Source of the DNA: Vibrio tapetis subsp. tapetis
GTDB taxonomy: Bacteria; Pseudomonadota; Gammaproteobacteria; Enterobacterales; Vibrionaceae
NCBI RefSeq assembly: GCF_900233005.1
Contig: NZ_LT960612.1
Location: 1,488,001 to 1,552,000, forward strand
Reading direction: 5' to 3'
Length of the DNA stretch: 64,000 bases
The position numbers were made by a program, and so were the translations under genes. Positions 26,955 through 35,145 of the stretch are shown here, in pieces (the first letter of the stretch is position 1; each line of letters begins with the position of its first letter). The notes under the pieces were generated by a model. That model was given only the letters and a program-made list of their open reading frames with translations. It was not told the origin of the DNA and ran no database searches.

Positions 26955-27290
26955 ATGATGCGCAATAAACTCAAGCAAAAGAACATACAAAGAGTCGAAT
27001 TTTTTCGCCGGCAGTTACCAAAACTGTCGGTCTCTTTGCCACAGAAAATTCGCGTTTATCGCCATCTAGATCGTGTGAAACACATCCGGCGTCACTTCAA
27101 TCGATTTGGCTTTGAACTTGTATGGCAAGAAGCTGAGTACTGCTCACTCATCAACATGATGCGAGTGCCTCACGTTAGCCACAAAGGTGTAACGCATCCG
27201 GCTTTCAATACGGTGTTTACGGATATAGAGGAACTGCCGTTAGAAAAACGCCATTTATGGGGGCGAATTGATGCAAAAGAACACGACTGA
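26955..27290 (+). CDS. Hypothetical basic protein
   Basis: A 111-aa protein, not recognised. It is rich in Arg, Lys and His in its first 60 residues and acidic at the end. There is no signal peptide or membrane segment. It follows the CARF-like gene by 28 bp on the same strand and is probably co-transcribed. A nucleic-acid-binding role could be guessed from charge only. Start at ATG 26955 or 26958. Confidence 0.55.
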   Translation: MMRNKLKQKNIQRVEFFRRQLPKLSVSLPQKIRVYRHLDRVKHIRRHFNRFGFELVWQEAEYCSLINMMRVPHVSHKGVTHPAFNTVFTDIEELPLEKRHLWGRIDAKEHD

Positions 27291-27427
27291 AAAATAATTG
27301 TTCATTGTTGTACTTACCTCTGTGGGTGACTATTATCTGTGCGGCATTTACATCGATATACTGGTGTCCAAACTTTGTAGCACGAGTGTGTTAAAAGAGC
27401 TTATATTTACACGTAAGGCAAAACAAA

Positions 27428-27736
27428 ATGAGATTTCGTAAAAGAATTAAAATTGCCCCGGGTCTTCATATTAATTTGAACTGGTCTAGCAAAAAAGGCG
27501 TAACAACCAGCGCAAGTGTTGGTGTACCGGGTGCGAATGTGAACATTGGCAAAACCAAAGAGGGGGTTGGGTTAAAGCGGGGTACGGTAGGGCTTCCGGG
27601 GAGCGGATTTTCTCATCAGGTTAATTTGGACAATTCGAACCAAACGATACAAGTACAACCCAAACAAAGCGGAAATATCTGGAAGTACGTGTCGATATTG
27701 TTGGCCGCGATGCTGTTGATAAATATCTTTGGATAA
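27428..27736 (+). CDS. DUF4236 domain protein
   Basis: A 102-aa protein. Residues 1-60 match the DUF4236 pattern: FRKRIKIAPGLHINL, then SVGVPGANVNIG and the glycine-rich GTVGLPGSGFSH. A C-terminal membrane helix lies at about 80-101 (WKYVSILLAAMLLINIF). The function of DUF4236 is unknown. It often occurs in accessory regions. It stands 137 bp after the previous gene. Confidence 0.8.
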   Translation: MRFRKRIKIAPGLHINLNWSSKKGVTTSASVGVPGANVNIGKTKEGVGLKRGTVGLPGSGFSHQVNLDNSNQTIQVQPKQSGNIWKYVSILLAAMLLINIFG

Positions 27737-27951
27737 AACAACAAATATCTAACTAAAACAGGGAAGCAGAATGTCTCAACTTTGGCTTATAGACGGAGAC
27801 CAACTCATTAAGCAGGCTGTCGCCGATTTTTGCATTTAAGTGGCAAATTGTGATGGGCTATATGCCAGCGGCATTTTGTAGAGAGTCAGTCAGAGCCTGT
27901 AAAGCGTGTAACCGATCGTACACTTTAGTTCGTAGATTAAGGCTCTAAATT

Positions 27952-27979
27952 AAAAAGGTGTACGTTATTACACTTTTTT
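27952..27979 (+). terminator. Rho-independent terminator-like hairpin
   Basis: AAAAAGGTGTA pairs with TACACTTTTTT around a short loop, ending in six Ts. It lies downstream of the DUF4236 gene and the mini-ORF and would stop rightward transcription. Confidence 0.6.
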
Positions 27980-28154
27980 CTCGTTTGGCTGCACACTCAA
28001 TACTAAAGTAACTGTAGTGGCTATAGTTGATTTGGTCACCTAGTGCTTCCCGAAGAGTGCAGTCCATGGAGATCCGGATGAATAGTTAGAAAAAGTAAAG
28101 TCAGGCCTAGGGATGTTACTCATCAACAAGGTTAGGGAATAAGGTAGTAAATCA

Positions 28155-28182
28155 GCCGCTATTGTTCTCCATCAATAGCGGC
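28155..28182. other. Strong hairpin, GCCGCTATTG/CAATAGCGGC
   Basis: A perfect 10-bp stem with an 8-nt loop. No T-run follows, so it may be a RNA processing or recombination-associated structure. It sits about 25 bp before the duplicated ADP-ribosylglycohydrolase start. Confidence 0.6.
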
Positions 28183-28206
28183 ACTTTCACAATATTACGA
28201 TATCAA

Positions 28207-28293
28207 TCCTTCTGCCATAATGCAGCGCTAACACAAGAGATTGCTATGACAAATTTCGACCAATACGCTTCTCGTGCTGAAGGTAGGTGCTCT
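28207..28293 (+). pseudogene. Copy of the 5' end of the ADP-ribosylglycohydrolase gene
   Basis: The stretch from about 28207, including the leader, the GAGATTGCT ribosome region and the first 13 codons from ATG 28246 (MTNFDQYASRAEG), is clearly homologous to 31990-32068, the start of the ADP-ribosylglycohydrolase gene ([13 protein letters not shown]). Homology then ends abruptly, and the frame stops at 28320. It is a diverged partial duplicate and not a functional gene. Confidence 0.82.
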
Positions 28294-28360
28294 GGTAGTC
28301 ACCGAATCAAGAATGGGTAAGCGTAAGAGAATGTGTGAATTACAGGCCAATAATCGCACC

Positions 28361-29089
28361 TTATTCTGTTATTAATTCCGGTATTTTATTGAGACCGCTA
28401 TCGCCAATAGTATTTGCACCATCTATAGTTACGCCATCACAACTTACATAAACCTTGCCATTACGTCGGATTTGTGTACATTCCTCCGGGATTACTTCGA
28501 CTTCTTTTTCAACTATCTTTTCTTTTTCTACTATGGTTTCGACAGGGACTTCAACTTTTTTTATCACTTCCTTGATCAGAGGTGTTTCTACTGTCCATCG
28601 GTATAAGCGATAAATCCCTAGGCATAATAGTGCGATCAGAAGCAGCGCGATTATGACAATTAGAGCGTTTTTGATGCGGTTTCGAACGACTTGTTTTTGT
28701 AACTCCTGCTCTTTTTCAATAAGCTTTAATTTTTTTAACTCATGCTCATGTTCTTTGTCGAGTATACTTTGCTTTGTATCATGGGTTTTGAGCTGCGTAG
28801 AATTCGATGTCTCTATGACTTTCGTTCGAAGTTGTTCTGTTTCAAGTTGGTTTTTAAGAGCTTCAGCTTCTTCAAGAGCTTTAGTATTTTCCGCTTCCAA
28901 TCTGTGTAGCTCTGCTTCGTGCTTCTTCTTAGCTACTTCAATATCGTATTCTAATTTATCCAGCTCATTTTGAGGTGAAGAGGTTGGTTTTTCACTCCCA
29001 TCATCAGTTGGCTGCGAGCGGTTGTTTGTGCTCTCTATGAGCCTCTTCCTCATTATCGCGTTGAGATCGGTTAAGCTCATGCTGTGCAT
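28361..29089 (-). CDS. Single-pass membrane protein with long coiled coil and VEVPVE repeats
   Basis: Function not recognised. The 242-aa protein has a charged Glu/Lys-rich coiled coil at about 41-138, one membrane helix at 140-163, then a KKVEVPVETIVEKEKIVEKEVEV stretch (173-199) like the repeats of the gene upstream. A short tail follows with two Cys (ECTQIRRNGKVYVSCDG). It overlaps the previous gene by 86 bp in another frame. Starts at 29089 or 29080 fit, and neither has a strong ribosome site. Overlap and shared repeats suggest it works with the 551-aa protein in one envelope complex. Confidence 0.7.
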   Translation of the reverse strand: MHSMSLTDLNAIMRKRLIESTNNRSQPTDDGSEKPTSSPQNELDKLEYDIEVAKKKHEAELHRLEAENTKALEEAEALKNQLETEQLRTKVIETSNSTQLKTHDTKQSILDKEHEHELKKLKLIEKEQELQKQVVRNRIKNALIVIIALLLIALLCLGIYRLYRWTVETPLIKEVIKKVEVPVETIVEKEKIVEKEVEVIPEECTQIRRNGKVYVSCDGVTIDGANTIGDSGLNKIPELITE

Positions 29090-30659
29090 TTAAAAGTGCC
29101 TCTAGTTCAGCGCCAGTAATATCTGCTGGGACAGGAATAATTCGTTCATGGATAATTACTTGTGGATCCTTTATAAAATAAGGTTCAGGTTCTTTCTTGA
29201 TTTTTTCAATGAAGACAGGTACTTCCTTTGGTACTTCCACTATACGGTCAACCTCAACGGGCACTTCAACTCTTATCTCAATAGGAACTTCCTTTATTAC
29301 CTCAACCGTTTTCTCCACTTCGACTTCAACGGTAACTTCTTTAATGACTTCAACCGTTTTTTCGACTTCGACTTCAACAGTAACTTCTTTAACGACTTCA
29401 ACTACTTTTTCGACTTCAATAGGAACTTCAATTATCTTGTCGACTTCCACTTCAACCGGGATTTCAACGGTTTTTACCACTTCCTTTTCAATGGCTTTTG
29501 TACGGCGATGTGCCCAAACACGAAAATATTGCATCATCCGGTTATAGAGAGCTTCACGGCGAGTAGCACGACTTTCTCGAAGCTTTATTGCCGCATCAAG
29601 TTTTCGTAAGGTAGCTTTCTTTTTACGTAGGAGCCTTGACCTAAAGATGCAGACAAGCTTTTTCAATAGTTCAATACGAGTAGACTTGCGCTCCTTCTTG
29701 ATGGTTTTTTCTCCAATACGCTCCTTTCTTGCTTGTATGTTTTCTGGTGAGTCTAACGCTATAAACAAATTCAAAATGAAATATACCGGGTAAATTAGCC
29801 CTGATACTAGTCCGACAAAAATGCCAAATGGATCTTTTGGTATATAACCGAAAAGGCTTGCTGAAGATCGAATAACTTTTTCATATGCGGCTTTCTTCAT
29901 TTCAAAATTAGACTCAACACCCGCGTGCTGGTTAATTTCCTCTGTATCAGATAGCTTTTGCTCGCGAATGACCTTTAAAACTGTGTCGAGGTCTTCTTCT
30001 GTTTTAATTATGCGTTTGTCTAACCGATCGCGGTTTGAGTACAGATTAGGTAACTCTTTTCGTAAACGGTCAGCTTGATCTTCAAAGCTGGCTACCGAAT
30101 CGCGGCAGTCTGCAACGGCTGAACAATCTAGAGCTTTTAAGCGCCTTTCACTTGCAGCTTGAGACATGATATTGATCTTTTCGTTTAGATCACCGATCTT
30201 TGCTGTTAGCTCTTCACGTTCAGGGCGCATGAGCGTAAGTTGCTCTCGTAGGGTTAGCACTTCTTTTTCTCGTGTGTCCAAATACGCAGCATTATTTGAG
30301 TTTCGAGTTCTCACCTCTTCAACTTGTCGAATTTCGTGCGTAGCGAGGGATGATAAGTAGCTGTTTATACCTGAGTAACACAAAAATGCGAAAGCAGGAA
30401 CTAATATAAAAATAACACTTTTTAGAATTCGGCTGATCTCAGGCCATTTACTAATTACAGCTGACGTCCAAAGCAATACGGCTATTTCTGCACAGCCAAG
30501 AAGAATACCGAAAGGAGAAGCCAACCCAAACCATGGGTCGTCATGAAATAATTCATCGTAGCCTTTTACGTTAAAGGCGATGACCAAGAACCCCATCACA
30601 AGTAGGACTATGCGTAATAATGGGTGTCGTGGCCAATGTTTTTTTAATAGGTCAAACAT
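29004..30659 (-). CDS. Polytopic membrane protein with coiled coil and EV-rich repeat tail
   Basis: A 551-aa protein I do not recognise. Three membrane helices lie at about 13-33, 45-66 and 80-103. A coiled coil of some 150 residues follows (108-262), then a fourth helix at 275-301 and a basic segment (310-390). The block 391-490 is built of VEVPVEVEV and KTVEVIKEV units, and the tail is proline- and charge-rich. The coiled-coil section has two Cys (CSAVADC). The topology recalls DUF4407-type proteins, but I cannot confirm it. It starts on the stop of the lipoprotein gene (TAATG), so the two are translationally coupled. Confidence 0.72.
   Translation of the reverse strand: MFDLLKKHWPRHPLLRIVLLVMGFLVIAFNVKGYDELFHDDPWFGLASPFGILLGCAEIAVLLWTSAVISKWPEISRILKSVIFILVPAFAFLCYSGINSYLSSLATHEIRQVEEVRTRNSNNAAYLDTREKEVLTLREQLTLMRPEREELTAKIGDLNEKINIMSQAASERRLKALDCSAVADCRDSVASFEDQADRLRKELPNLYSNRDRLDKRIIKTEEDLDTVLKVIREQKLSDTEEINQHAGVESNFEMKKAAYEKVIRSSASLFGYIPKDPFGIFVGLVSGLIYPVYFILNLFIALDSPENIQARKERIGEKTIKKERKSTRIELLKKLVCIFRSRLLRKKKATLRKLDAAIKLRESRATRREALYNRMMQYFRVWAHRRTKAIEKEVVKTVEIPVEVEVDKIIEVPIEVEKVVEVVKEVTVEVEVEKTVEVIKEVTVEVEVEKTVEVIKEVPIEIRVEVPVEVDRIVEVPKEVPVFIEKIKKEPEPYFIKDPQVIIHERIIPVPADITGAELEALLNAQHELNRSQRDNEEEAHREHKQPLAAN
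29292..29387 (-). repeat. Two 48-bp units coding EVTVEVEVEKTVEVIK
   Basis: Residues 425-440 and 441-456 of the 551-aa protein are identical 16-residue units. The surrounding 100 residues are degenerate versions of the same pattern. The long Phe/Asn-rich open frames on the opposite strand are a by-product of this repeat. Confidence 0.8.
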
Positions 30660-31728
30660 TAATATGTCTCTGTGTTCATAAATTTATTTACATTGTCAGT
30701 TCGCAAGATATACATGTCGTCTCTTCCATAGTTTTTCATGAATATGTCATATAACTCTTTGTTACCACCAATGTACTGCCAGAAATATTGGTACTCTTTG
30801 TACATCTGCTGAATGATTTCAGGGGTATCAGGTTTACTTGGGAAAAACGGACGATGAAACCCGACTTCAGCACCCTTTTGAATGCGTTTCGTTGTCCCTG
30901 CTGCGTAGATAAATCCACATGAAGAATAGCAACGCATATATTTATCACTGTCTGTTGTCCAGTTATTATCATGAATATAGTAAGCAATTTGTAAACCTTC
31001 ATTCACTAGTCCGCCAGGGCTGTGTAGCATGATACGGTTTAAGTGAATTCCGTTGCTTTTAAAGTGATTTACGTATTTTAAAAACTTTGAATATGCCCCT
31101 TTTACAATTGGGCCTTCACCATATAGATAATGGCCATATGAGTCTTCGCCCAACATAAACGTTAAGGAAGTTGCATTTTTTAAAGGGTGCTCTAACTTTT
31201 TCGGAGCGCTTATATTTGGTGAAAAAATGGGTAACTTGGTTTCCTCAAAGCTAGGCTCTGGCTTCCATTTCCAATCATCTTGTTTTTTTTGTTTTAATGT
31301 GGAGCTAGGCTCATTGTCTAATTCAGGCTCTTTTTTCGGATTGGTGCTAGGCTCGGTAGTGGTTTTAGGCTCTTGTTCTGGCTTGGCGTTAGGCTCGGTA
31401 TTGGTTTCAGGCTCTTTATCCGGTTTGGCTCTAGGCTCGGTATTGATTTCAGGCTCTTTATCTGGTTTGGCGTTAGGTTCAGTGAAGGGGCTAGGGACAA
31501 TCGTAGGCATGGATTGAGTCTCAGAAAGATTATTATCACTATTGGTTTTTGATTTGATTCGCGATTCTTTTGAGTTACGTTCGTCGGTCGCTTTTTTGTG
31601 CTACTTGATGTGATGTCGAGTTGTCCAGTGGTGGTGCTATTGGTTGAATAGCTACAACCAGACAAAGCTAGAGATAGAGTGCTGGTACATAGTAGAAGGT
31701 GTGTTATAAGACGAGGAAAGTTCATCAT
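30659..31728 (-). CDS. ClpP-fold lipoprotein requiring a -1 frameshift
   Basis: Two frames join into a 356-aa protein. The first (from ATG 31728) encodes a lipoprotein signal with lipobox LALSGC (Cys25). The second, open up to 31600, encodes a proline-rich repeat linker and a ClpP/crotonase-fold domain like COG3904 periplasmic proteins. The fold shows NRIMLHSPGGLVNEG, the nucleophile region CYSSCGFIYAAG (second Ser) and the His in VGFHRP. At 31597-31591 the frames meet in ACA AAA AAG, so a -1 slip on A_AAA_AAG gives ...STKKATDERNSKE... as one chain. One lost A in an A7 run, or a sequencing error, would look the same. It is probably an envelope protease-like protein heading the three-gene operon. 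Confidence 0.72.
31313..31480 (-). repeat. Four 42-bp tandem repeats encoding a Pro-rich linker
   Basis: The 14-residue unit EPNAKPDKEPEINT recurs four times with variation (EPRAKPDKEPETNT, EPNAKPEQEPKTTT, EPSTNPKKEPELDN). It links the lipid anchor to the ClpP-fold domain and probably spans the periplasm or the peptidoglycan. Confidence 0.9.
31591..31597 (-). promoter_or_regulatory. A_AAA_AAG slippery heptamer in the frame used by dnaX
   Basis: In the upstream frame the codons are ACA AAA AAG CGA, so the heptamer sits exactly as X_XXY_YYZ. After a -1 slip the next codon is GCG, which continues into the long downstream frame. I see no clear upstream Shine-Dalgarno-like stimulator or strong downstream stem. 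Confidence 0.6.
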
Positions 31729-31765
31729 TTTTATTAGCTACCAATTGCCCTTGTTTATTGGAAAC

Positions 31766-31801
31766 AAAAAAACGCCAGGGATTATATTTTCTCCCTAGCG
31801 T
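31766..31801 (-). terminator. Intrinsic terminator just upstream of the lipoprotein gene, same strand
   Basis: ACGCTAGGGA and TCCCTGGCGT form a 10-bp stem with one mismatch and a 10-nt loop, followed on the minus strand by seven Ts. It lies 38 bp before ATG 31728. No leftward gene precedes it. It could be a transcription attenuator of the operon or the end of a small leftward RNA. Confidence 0.65.
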
Positions 31802-32028
31802 CATACTTAGCATTCTTTGATGTCGTATTATTGCATTATATCAGTGGTAGCACAACATAGATTGAATTTTGAGCTTAGTAAGATTGCGTATATATACGGA
31901 TTTACGTGCAACTCCTATATTGGGGCTTTGAAAGCGCGCAAGATGCCTTGTGCCTATTTTCACAAGCTTTCAATATCACACCTTTTCAAAACTCCTGCCA
32001 AAATGCACCTCTAATACAGGAGATTGCT

Positions 32029-33485
32029 ATGACAGATTTCGACCAATTCGTTTCTCGTGCCAAAGGCGCATTACTAGGCTTAGCTTTAGGTGATGCGCTC
32101 GGCACAACCTTAGAGTTTAAAGCCAAAGACTCATTTGAACCCATTACCGACATGGTAGGTGGTGGTCCGTTCAATTTGGAAGCTGGGCAGTGGACGGATG
32201 ATACGTCAATGGCGCTTTGTTTGCCGACTCGCTTTTAGAGCAACGCGAGCATAATGCACAAGACCAGATGCAACGTTATCTACGGTGGCGCAATGAGGGG
32301 CACAACTCAGTGACTGGCCACTGTTTTGATATTGGTAACACGATTGCAGCAGCGCTCGACAAATTCGAGGCAACAGGTGAGGCTTACTCAGGAAGCTACG
32401 CTGGACATACCGCTGGTAATGGTAGCTTAATGCGTGTAGCGCCTGTTGTACTCTTCTACATGAACAACCACAAAGACTGCCGTAGAGAAGTGAACAATTA
32501 CGTGGTGTTGAGCTCAAAAACAACCCACAGTGAAGCTCGCTGCTTAAAAGCTTGTGAGGTCTTGTCGAACCTACTGCATGACATCTTGCTTGGCGAACAA
32601 GACAAAAACACATTAATCGATAACCTAAAGTCTTATCAGTTTGAATGCCCAGAAATACTGCAGGCCATTATGGATGCGAGTAACACAAAGACGTCACGAA
32701 ACGAGATATTTGGTCGTGGATACGTGGTGGACTCACTAAAAGCGGCGCTGTGGTGCTTTATGAACTCGGATGATTTCTCACAAGGAGCGTTGCTTGCCGC
32801 TAACTTAGGTGACGATGCCGATACAACCGCTGCTATCTACGGGCAAATAGCCGGTGCGTATTACGCAGAAGAGGGCTTACCTAAACACTGGCTTGAAAAA
32901 CTCGCGTGGCGGGAAGAGATCAGTCAAAAAGCAGAAATGTTGGCGTTAAATGGCCCGCAACCTGAGCGAAGTGAACATGTCTTTCAGGTAAGGCTTCGAG
33001 ACCCTGTAAAACAAGAGCCGCTTGAACCACAAGAGCTGCCTCAAAAAGAACTAGAAGCAATGGCAGCGAATTGCCCTGTTTTGGATATGCGTCAACCATT
33101 GACTCGCACGCAGATCTTGATGCACGTGCAAGCTTATTTTTGTCATACGTTTGATGCGCCGGAACTGGTTGTAACCGAATCAAGTAATGTGATTGAAGAC
33201 CTAGAGCGTTTTTATTACGCAAAAGTTGAGGGCATATCTCAAGATGATGTGGAGTATAAATCGTTTATTGGTGCCTTATCAGACCGAGGTTTAGTTGGCT
33301 ATTTGGCCATTTGCTATGAGTTGCCAGATACCATGGGCTTCGATGCCACTACCCTTGTAGAGCCTGACTTTGACTCTTATTTTGCTGTTGAAATCAAAGA
33401 CACCAACGATTGGGAAACGGTCGGTGATTTTATTAATAGCTGTATGGCGATCAATCAAGCATATCTTGCAATAAGCGCCAACTGA
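32029..33485 (+). pseudogene. ADP-ribosylglycohydrolase (ARH/DraG family) with a 1-base frameshift
   Basis: The family removes ADP-ribose from proteins, nucleic acids or small molecules using two Mg ions. From ATG 32029 (after CAGGAGAT) the protein reads [13 protein letters not shown] and [12 protein letters not shown], then leaves frame. The other frame resumes with ADSLLEQ and includes TAGNGSLMR and the second metal motif NLGDDADTTAAIYGQIAGA. Restoring one G (TTGCC to TTGGCC at about 32223) gives 485 aa. The last 130 residues are an extension I do not recognise. The rest of the gene is clean, so the loss is very recent or an error. Confidence 0.85.
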
Positions 33486-33563
33486 TCCGCCAGAATGACA
33501 GCGCAAGTAACGCTTATTGTTCGATATCAAATTTAGTTTAATGTAAAATAGAACAAAAGTCGC

Positions 33564-33597
33564 AAGTAAGGTAGCCAATGATAGGGTTACCTTACTT
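33564..33597 (+). other. Strong hairpin between the glycohydrolase and phosphoesterase genes
   Basis: AAGTAAGGTAGCC and GGTTACCTTACTT pair at 12 of 13 positions around an 8-nt loop. No T-run follows. It ends 30 bp before the phosphoesterase start and may control read-through or mRNA stability. Confidence 0.5.
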
Positions 33598-33626
33598 TCG
33601 TATCAAATTCCATGATGAGAGAAAAA

Positions 33627-34988
33627 ATGACCAATCCGTATTTGCTTCCTAACGATCTGTATTCGTTGTTATTTATTGGTGATGTTCACGGCCGTGTTGA
33701 TAAGCTTAATGCATTGTTAGAGCAAGAGTGCTTTATTGAACACGAGCTCGTTGATGAAGATGAAAAATCGGACTTTTATACTAGCCGAGTTGTGTTTGTT
33801 GGCGACCTCATTGATAACTCTCATGGCCATAACGCAGACCATATTACGACGCTTGAGCGTGTAAAATACTTGATGGACAAGGGCGTCGCACATTGTGTGA
33901 TGGGCAATCATGAGCTCAATGCGATTGGTTGGCTACTTAAGAATGACCAGGGTCAACCTCTGCGTAAACATAGCGATAAAAACCGTAAGCAACACGCTCT
34001 TTTCCTTGAGCAATTAGGCGAAAACAGTGAGCTTCATCACCAATGGGTGAACTGGTTCAAAACGTTGCCTATCTTTATCGATTTTGGCTCGATTACAGCA
34101 ATACACGCATGCTGGAAGTCTTCGATAATCGAGAAGTTGAAACCCTATCTTAATTCAGATAACTCACTCAAAAGTGAATATTGGCACAATGCATTTGATG
34201 AGCAACATGAATTGCTCGAATTACTTGAAGTCGCACTAAAAGGCCCTGAATACGAGCTTCCTGCCAGTTACTCATTTAAAGATAAAACGGGCTTTGAGCG
34301 TCGAAATATTCGTGCTAAATGGTGGATGGAAGATGCAACGACGTATGCCGATGTCGCTCAGGTGCCTGCTTCTGAAGTGGAAAATATCCCAGAAATCACG
34401 TTGGCTGAAAGCGCTCGAATAGAGCCGTTAGATAAGCCTGTTATCGTTGGCCATTACACACTATTTGGAGTCCCTAAGCTGCAATCTAGTAAAGTCGCTT
34501 GTGTGGATTACAACGGTGCTCGAGATTCTAATCCATTAGTAGGTTATCGTTTTGAATTGCAGCGAGATGAGTCGGATCTTGTTCAATTAGATGACGAACA
34601 ATTTACTTTTTCCTTTAAACGAGAAACGATGGATAGCGTTTCGAAAGGAAAACTTGAATTACTTGAAGGTTATTTAGACTCACTCCCAGCCATTGGCGAA
34701 CACGAACTTAAAAAGTATCACCATCAATTAGAAGCTATTTCGGATACGCTTCGCTTAGAGTGGGATCCTATCGGTGTAGGTAGCGAGCCTGAGATGGACG
34801 ATGAGTATTACGCCTACATTCAACCGGTATTGCAGTTATTGCTACACAGTGAGCGTAATGTACTGGCGTATTACTTGCTCGCGTGTGAACAAGAATACAT
34901 GGGAGTAGAGCGAGAGTGCGCAGAACTGTCGTGTGGCCTAGTTGCGAATCAATTAACTCACGCTTGGGACTTGAATCAACCTAGTTAG
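33627..34988 (+). CDS. Calcineurin-like metallophosphoesterase
   Basis: A 453-aa cytoplasmic protein of the calcineurin-like phosphoesterase superfamily. Metal-binding motifs are LFIGDVHGR, VVFVGDLIDN, MGNHELNAI and later VGHYTLFG. The long C-terminal part (after about 340) is helical and unassigned. The start is taken at ATG 33627 with GAGAG upstream; ATGs at 33612 and 33615 are in frame. It follows the ADP-ribosylglycohydrolase gene on the same strand. The pair might act in turn on ADP-ribosyl or related phosphate groups, but that is only suggested by position. Confidence 0.8.
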   Translation: MTNPYLLPNDLYSLLFIGDVHGRVDKLNALLEQECFIEHELVDEDEKSDFYTSRVVFVGDLIDNSHGHNADHITTLERVKYLMDKGVAHCVMGNHELNAIGWLLKNDQGQPLRKHSDKNRKQHALFLEQLGENSELHHQWVNWFKTLPIFIDFGSITAIHACWKSSIIEKLKPYLNSDNSLKSEYWHNAFDEQHELLELLEVALKGPEYELPASYSFKDKTGFERRNIRAKWWMEDATTYADVAQVPASEVENIPEITLAESARIEPLDKPVIVGHYTLFGVPKLQSSKVACVDYNGARDSNPLVGYRFELQRDESDLVQLDDEQFTFSFKRETMDSVSKGKLELLEGYLDSLPAIGEHELKKYHHQLEAISDTLRLEWDPIGVGSEPEMDDEYYAYIQPVLQLLLHSERNVLAYYLLACEQEYMGVERECAELSCGLVANQLTHAWDLNQPS

Positions 34989-35005
34989 ATTATAGCCGTC
35001 ATATA

Positions 35006-35043
35006 CAAAAGACCTCGGTGAATAAGCTCACAGAGGCCTTTTG
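35006..35043. terminator. Bidirectional terminator after the phosphoesterase gene
   Basis: CAAAAGACCTC and GAGGCCTTTTG pair with one mismatch, forming a stem with A and T tracts at its base. It lies in the convergent gap before the PhoD-like gene. Confidence 0.6.
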
Positions 35044-35145
35044 CTTAGTTTTAAGTATTTACCCTATTAGAACAAGGGTGAAGCCAATCAAAGGCGATGC
35101 TTTAAATTGTCCTGAGGACAAGCTTTTTTTGGCAAAACGGCATTG

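Larger units (their letters stand above)
27737..28206. other. Non-coding stretch with a mini-ORF
   Basis: No convincing gene is present. A 22-codon frame at 27771-27839 (starting MSQLWLIDGDQL, preceded by GGGAAG) may be a gene remnant. The rest holds two hairpins, listed separately, and otherwise nothing recognisable. Confidence 0.5.

Noticed and set aside
29148..29609. Long rightward open frames rich in Phe, Asn and Ser/Thr
   Set aside because: They are antisense shadows of the EV-rich repeats in the 551-aa membrane protein; composition is set by the repeat.
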